Below the pieces are notes generated by a model, which had not been told where the DNA came from, searched no databases, and saw only the letters and a program-made list of their open reading frames with translations. From positions 1 through 6,025 of the forward strand of contig CAJWBV010000061.1 in NCBI GenBank assembly GCA_913020275.1: 6,025 nt of DNA. Reading direction: 5' to 3'. Shown piece after piece: positions 5,195 through 6,025 of the stretch. The position numbers and the translations under genes are program-made. This DNA comes from an uncultured Rhodobiaceae bacterium (GTDB lineage: Bacteria; Pseudomonadota; Alphaproteobacteria; RS24). Positions within the stretch are counted from its first letter, which is position 1. Each line of letters opens with the position of its first letter.

Positions 5195-6025
5195 TGAACA
5201 CGCTTTTGATCGCAGAACACAATAACGAGACGCTGGCTGACGCCACTGTCAAATCCGCCACCGCTGCCGCGCAAATGGGCGGCGAGTTGCACGTGCTGGT
5301 TGCCGGTGCAAATTGTGGCGCCGTGGGCGAAGCCGCCGCAAAACTGGACGGCGTAGCCAAAGTGCTGGTGGCCGATGATGCTTTGTATGAAAAGCAACTG
5401 GCCGAGCCAATGGCCGCACTGGTGACAAGCATGGCCGATGGCTATGCCACCATTGCCTCGCCAGCCTCCACCAATGGCAAGAATTTCATGCCGCGCATTG
5501 CCGCGCTTCTCGACTGCTCACAAATTTCCGACATTACGGCGGTTGTTGACGGGCAGACCTTCGAGCGCCCGATTTATGCGGGCAATGCCATTCAAACCGT
5601 GCGCACAAGCGAGCCGCGCAAAGCCATTACCATTCGTTCCACGGCCTTTGCCGCCGCGGGTGACGGGGGCAGTGCCGCTGTCGAGGCTGTCGGCACGGGC
5701 GACAATCCGGGTATTTCGGAATTTATCGGCGAAGAGCTGACCAAATCCGACCGCCCCGAACTGACATCGGCAAAAATCGTTGTTTCGGGCGGTCGCGGCA
5801 TGCAATCGGGCGACAATTTCCCCTTGCTGGAAAAAATCGCCGACAAGCTGGGCGCCGCGGTTGGCGCCTCACGCGCCGCTGTTGACGCCGGATTTGTGCC
5901 CAATGATTATCAGGTCGGGCAGACGGGCAAAGTTGTTGCACCCGAGCTTTACATTGCTGTCGGCATTTCCGGTGCCATTCAGCATCTGGCTGGCATGAAG
6001 GACTCCAAAGTCATTGTCGCGATCA
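5194..6025 (+). CDS. etfA: Electron transfer flavoprotein, alpha subunit (C terminus beyond right edge)
   Basis: The FAD-binding large subunit of ETF; 277 codons are visible out of the roughly 310 usual for the family. Residues 1 to about 190 form the domain that pairs with EtfB. The FAD domain follows with [14 protein letters not shown] (196-209, including SGGRG at 198-202), [20 protein letters not shown] (223-242), QTGK and [16 protein letters not shown]. Arg227 and Thr244 correspond to human Arg249 and Thr266, which contact the flavin. The missing end should hold the last FAD-contacting segment (AINKD...IFQVADYG in relatives). The ATG at 5194 overlaps the last base of the etfB stop codon (TAATG), with AGGGG at 5182-5186 seven bases upstream, so the two subunits are probably translationally coupled, as suits a 1:1 complex. 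No frameshift or odd residue is seen. Confidence 0.97.
   Translation, partial: MNTLLIAEHNNETLADATVKSATAAAQMGGELHVLVAGANCGAVGEAAAKLDGVAKVLVADDALYEKQLAEPMAALVTSMADGYATIASPASTNGKNFMPRIAALLDCSQISDITAVVDGQTFERPIYAGNAIQTVRTSEPRKAITIRSTAFAAAGDGGSAAVEAVGTGDNPGISEFIGEELTKSDRPELTSAKIVVSGGRGMQSGDNFPLLEKIADKLGAAVGASRAAVDAGFVPNDYQVGQTGKVVAPELYIAVGISGAIQHLAGMKDSKVIVAI

Noticed and set aside
1..6025. Mobile element, phage, CRISPR, toxin-antitoxin or defence locus
   Set aside because: No transposase or integrase, no spaced direct repeats, and all frames are accounted for by core metabolic, repair or tRNA-modification genes; the HNH protein start belongs to a chromosomal family and is not in a phage-like context.

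Overview
The window reads as ordinary, gene-dense chromosome from an alphaproteobacterium. The grounds are the protein families (an alphaproteobacterial-type HNH endonuclease start, GluQ-RS without a complete zinc site, a long methylsuccinyl-CoA dehydrogenase-type flavoprotein, a HIG1/twin-transmembrane small protein, and etfB-etfA very similar to mitochondrial ETF) and the moderately GC-rich coding. The order or genus cannot be fixed from this sequence alone. I see no mobile element, phage gene, CRISPR array, tRNA or rRNA, and no gene-free stretch longer than about 120 bases.

Left part (1-856, minus strand): the first 35 codons of an HNH endonuclease run off the left edge. Upstream of it on the same strand lies a 209-residue AlkA-type DNA-3-methyladenine glycosylase. 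Its start codon is only 27 bases from that of the divergent glutamyl-Q tRNA(Asp) synthetase gene (884-1798, plus strand).

Right part (1854-6025, all plus strand): five genes with a common metabolic theme. They are (2S)-methylsuccinyl-CoA dehydrogenase (mcd), a 62-residue HIG1-type membrane protein, a PduO-type ATP:cob(I)alamin adenosyltransferase, then etfB and etfA; etfA runs off the right edge. Mcd oxidises methylsuccinyl-CoA to mesaconyl-CoA in the ethylmalonyl-CoA pathway of acetyl-CoA assimilation and passes electrons to ETF, which etfBA encode. The adenosyltransferase makes adenosylcobalamin, the cofactor of the two mutases of the same pathway (ethylmalonyl-CoA mutase and methylmalonyl-CoA mutase). 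The group therefore makes sense as a redox and cofactor support cluster for C2/C1 assimilation and general acyl-CoA oxidation. The mutases and the crotonyl-CoA carboxylase/reductase are not in the window.

Regulation: mcd has a promoter-like sequence placed so that transcription could start at its ATG (a possible leaderless mRNA). A perfect 8-bp inverted repeat overlaps the likely etfB promoter and looks like an operator. I did not find an undescribed system; the regulatory dyad, the possible leaderless start and the degenerate GluQ-RS zinc site are the points most worth a second look.
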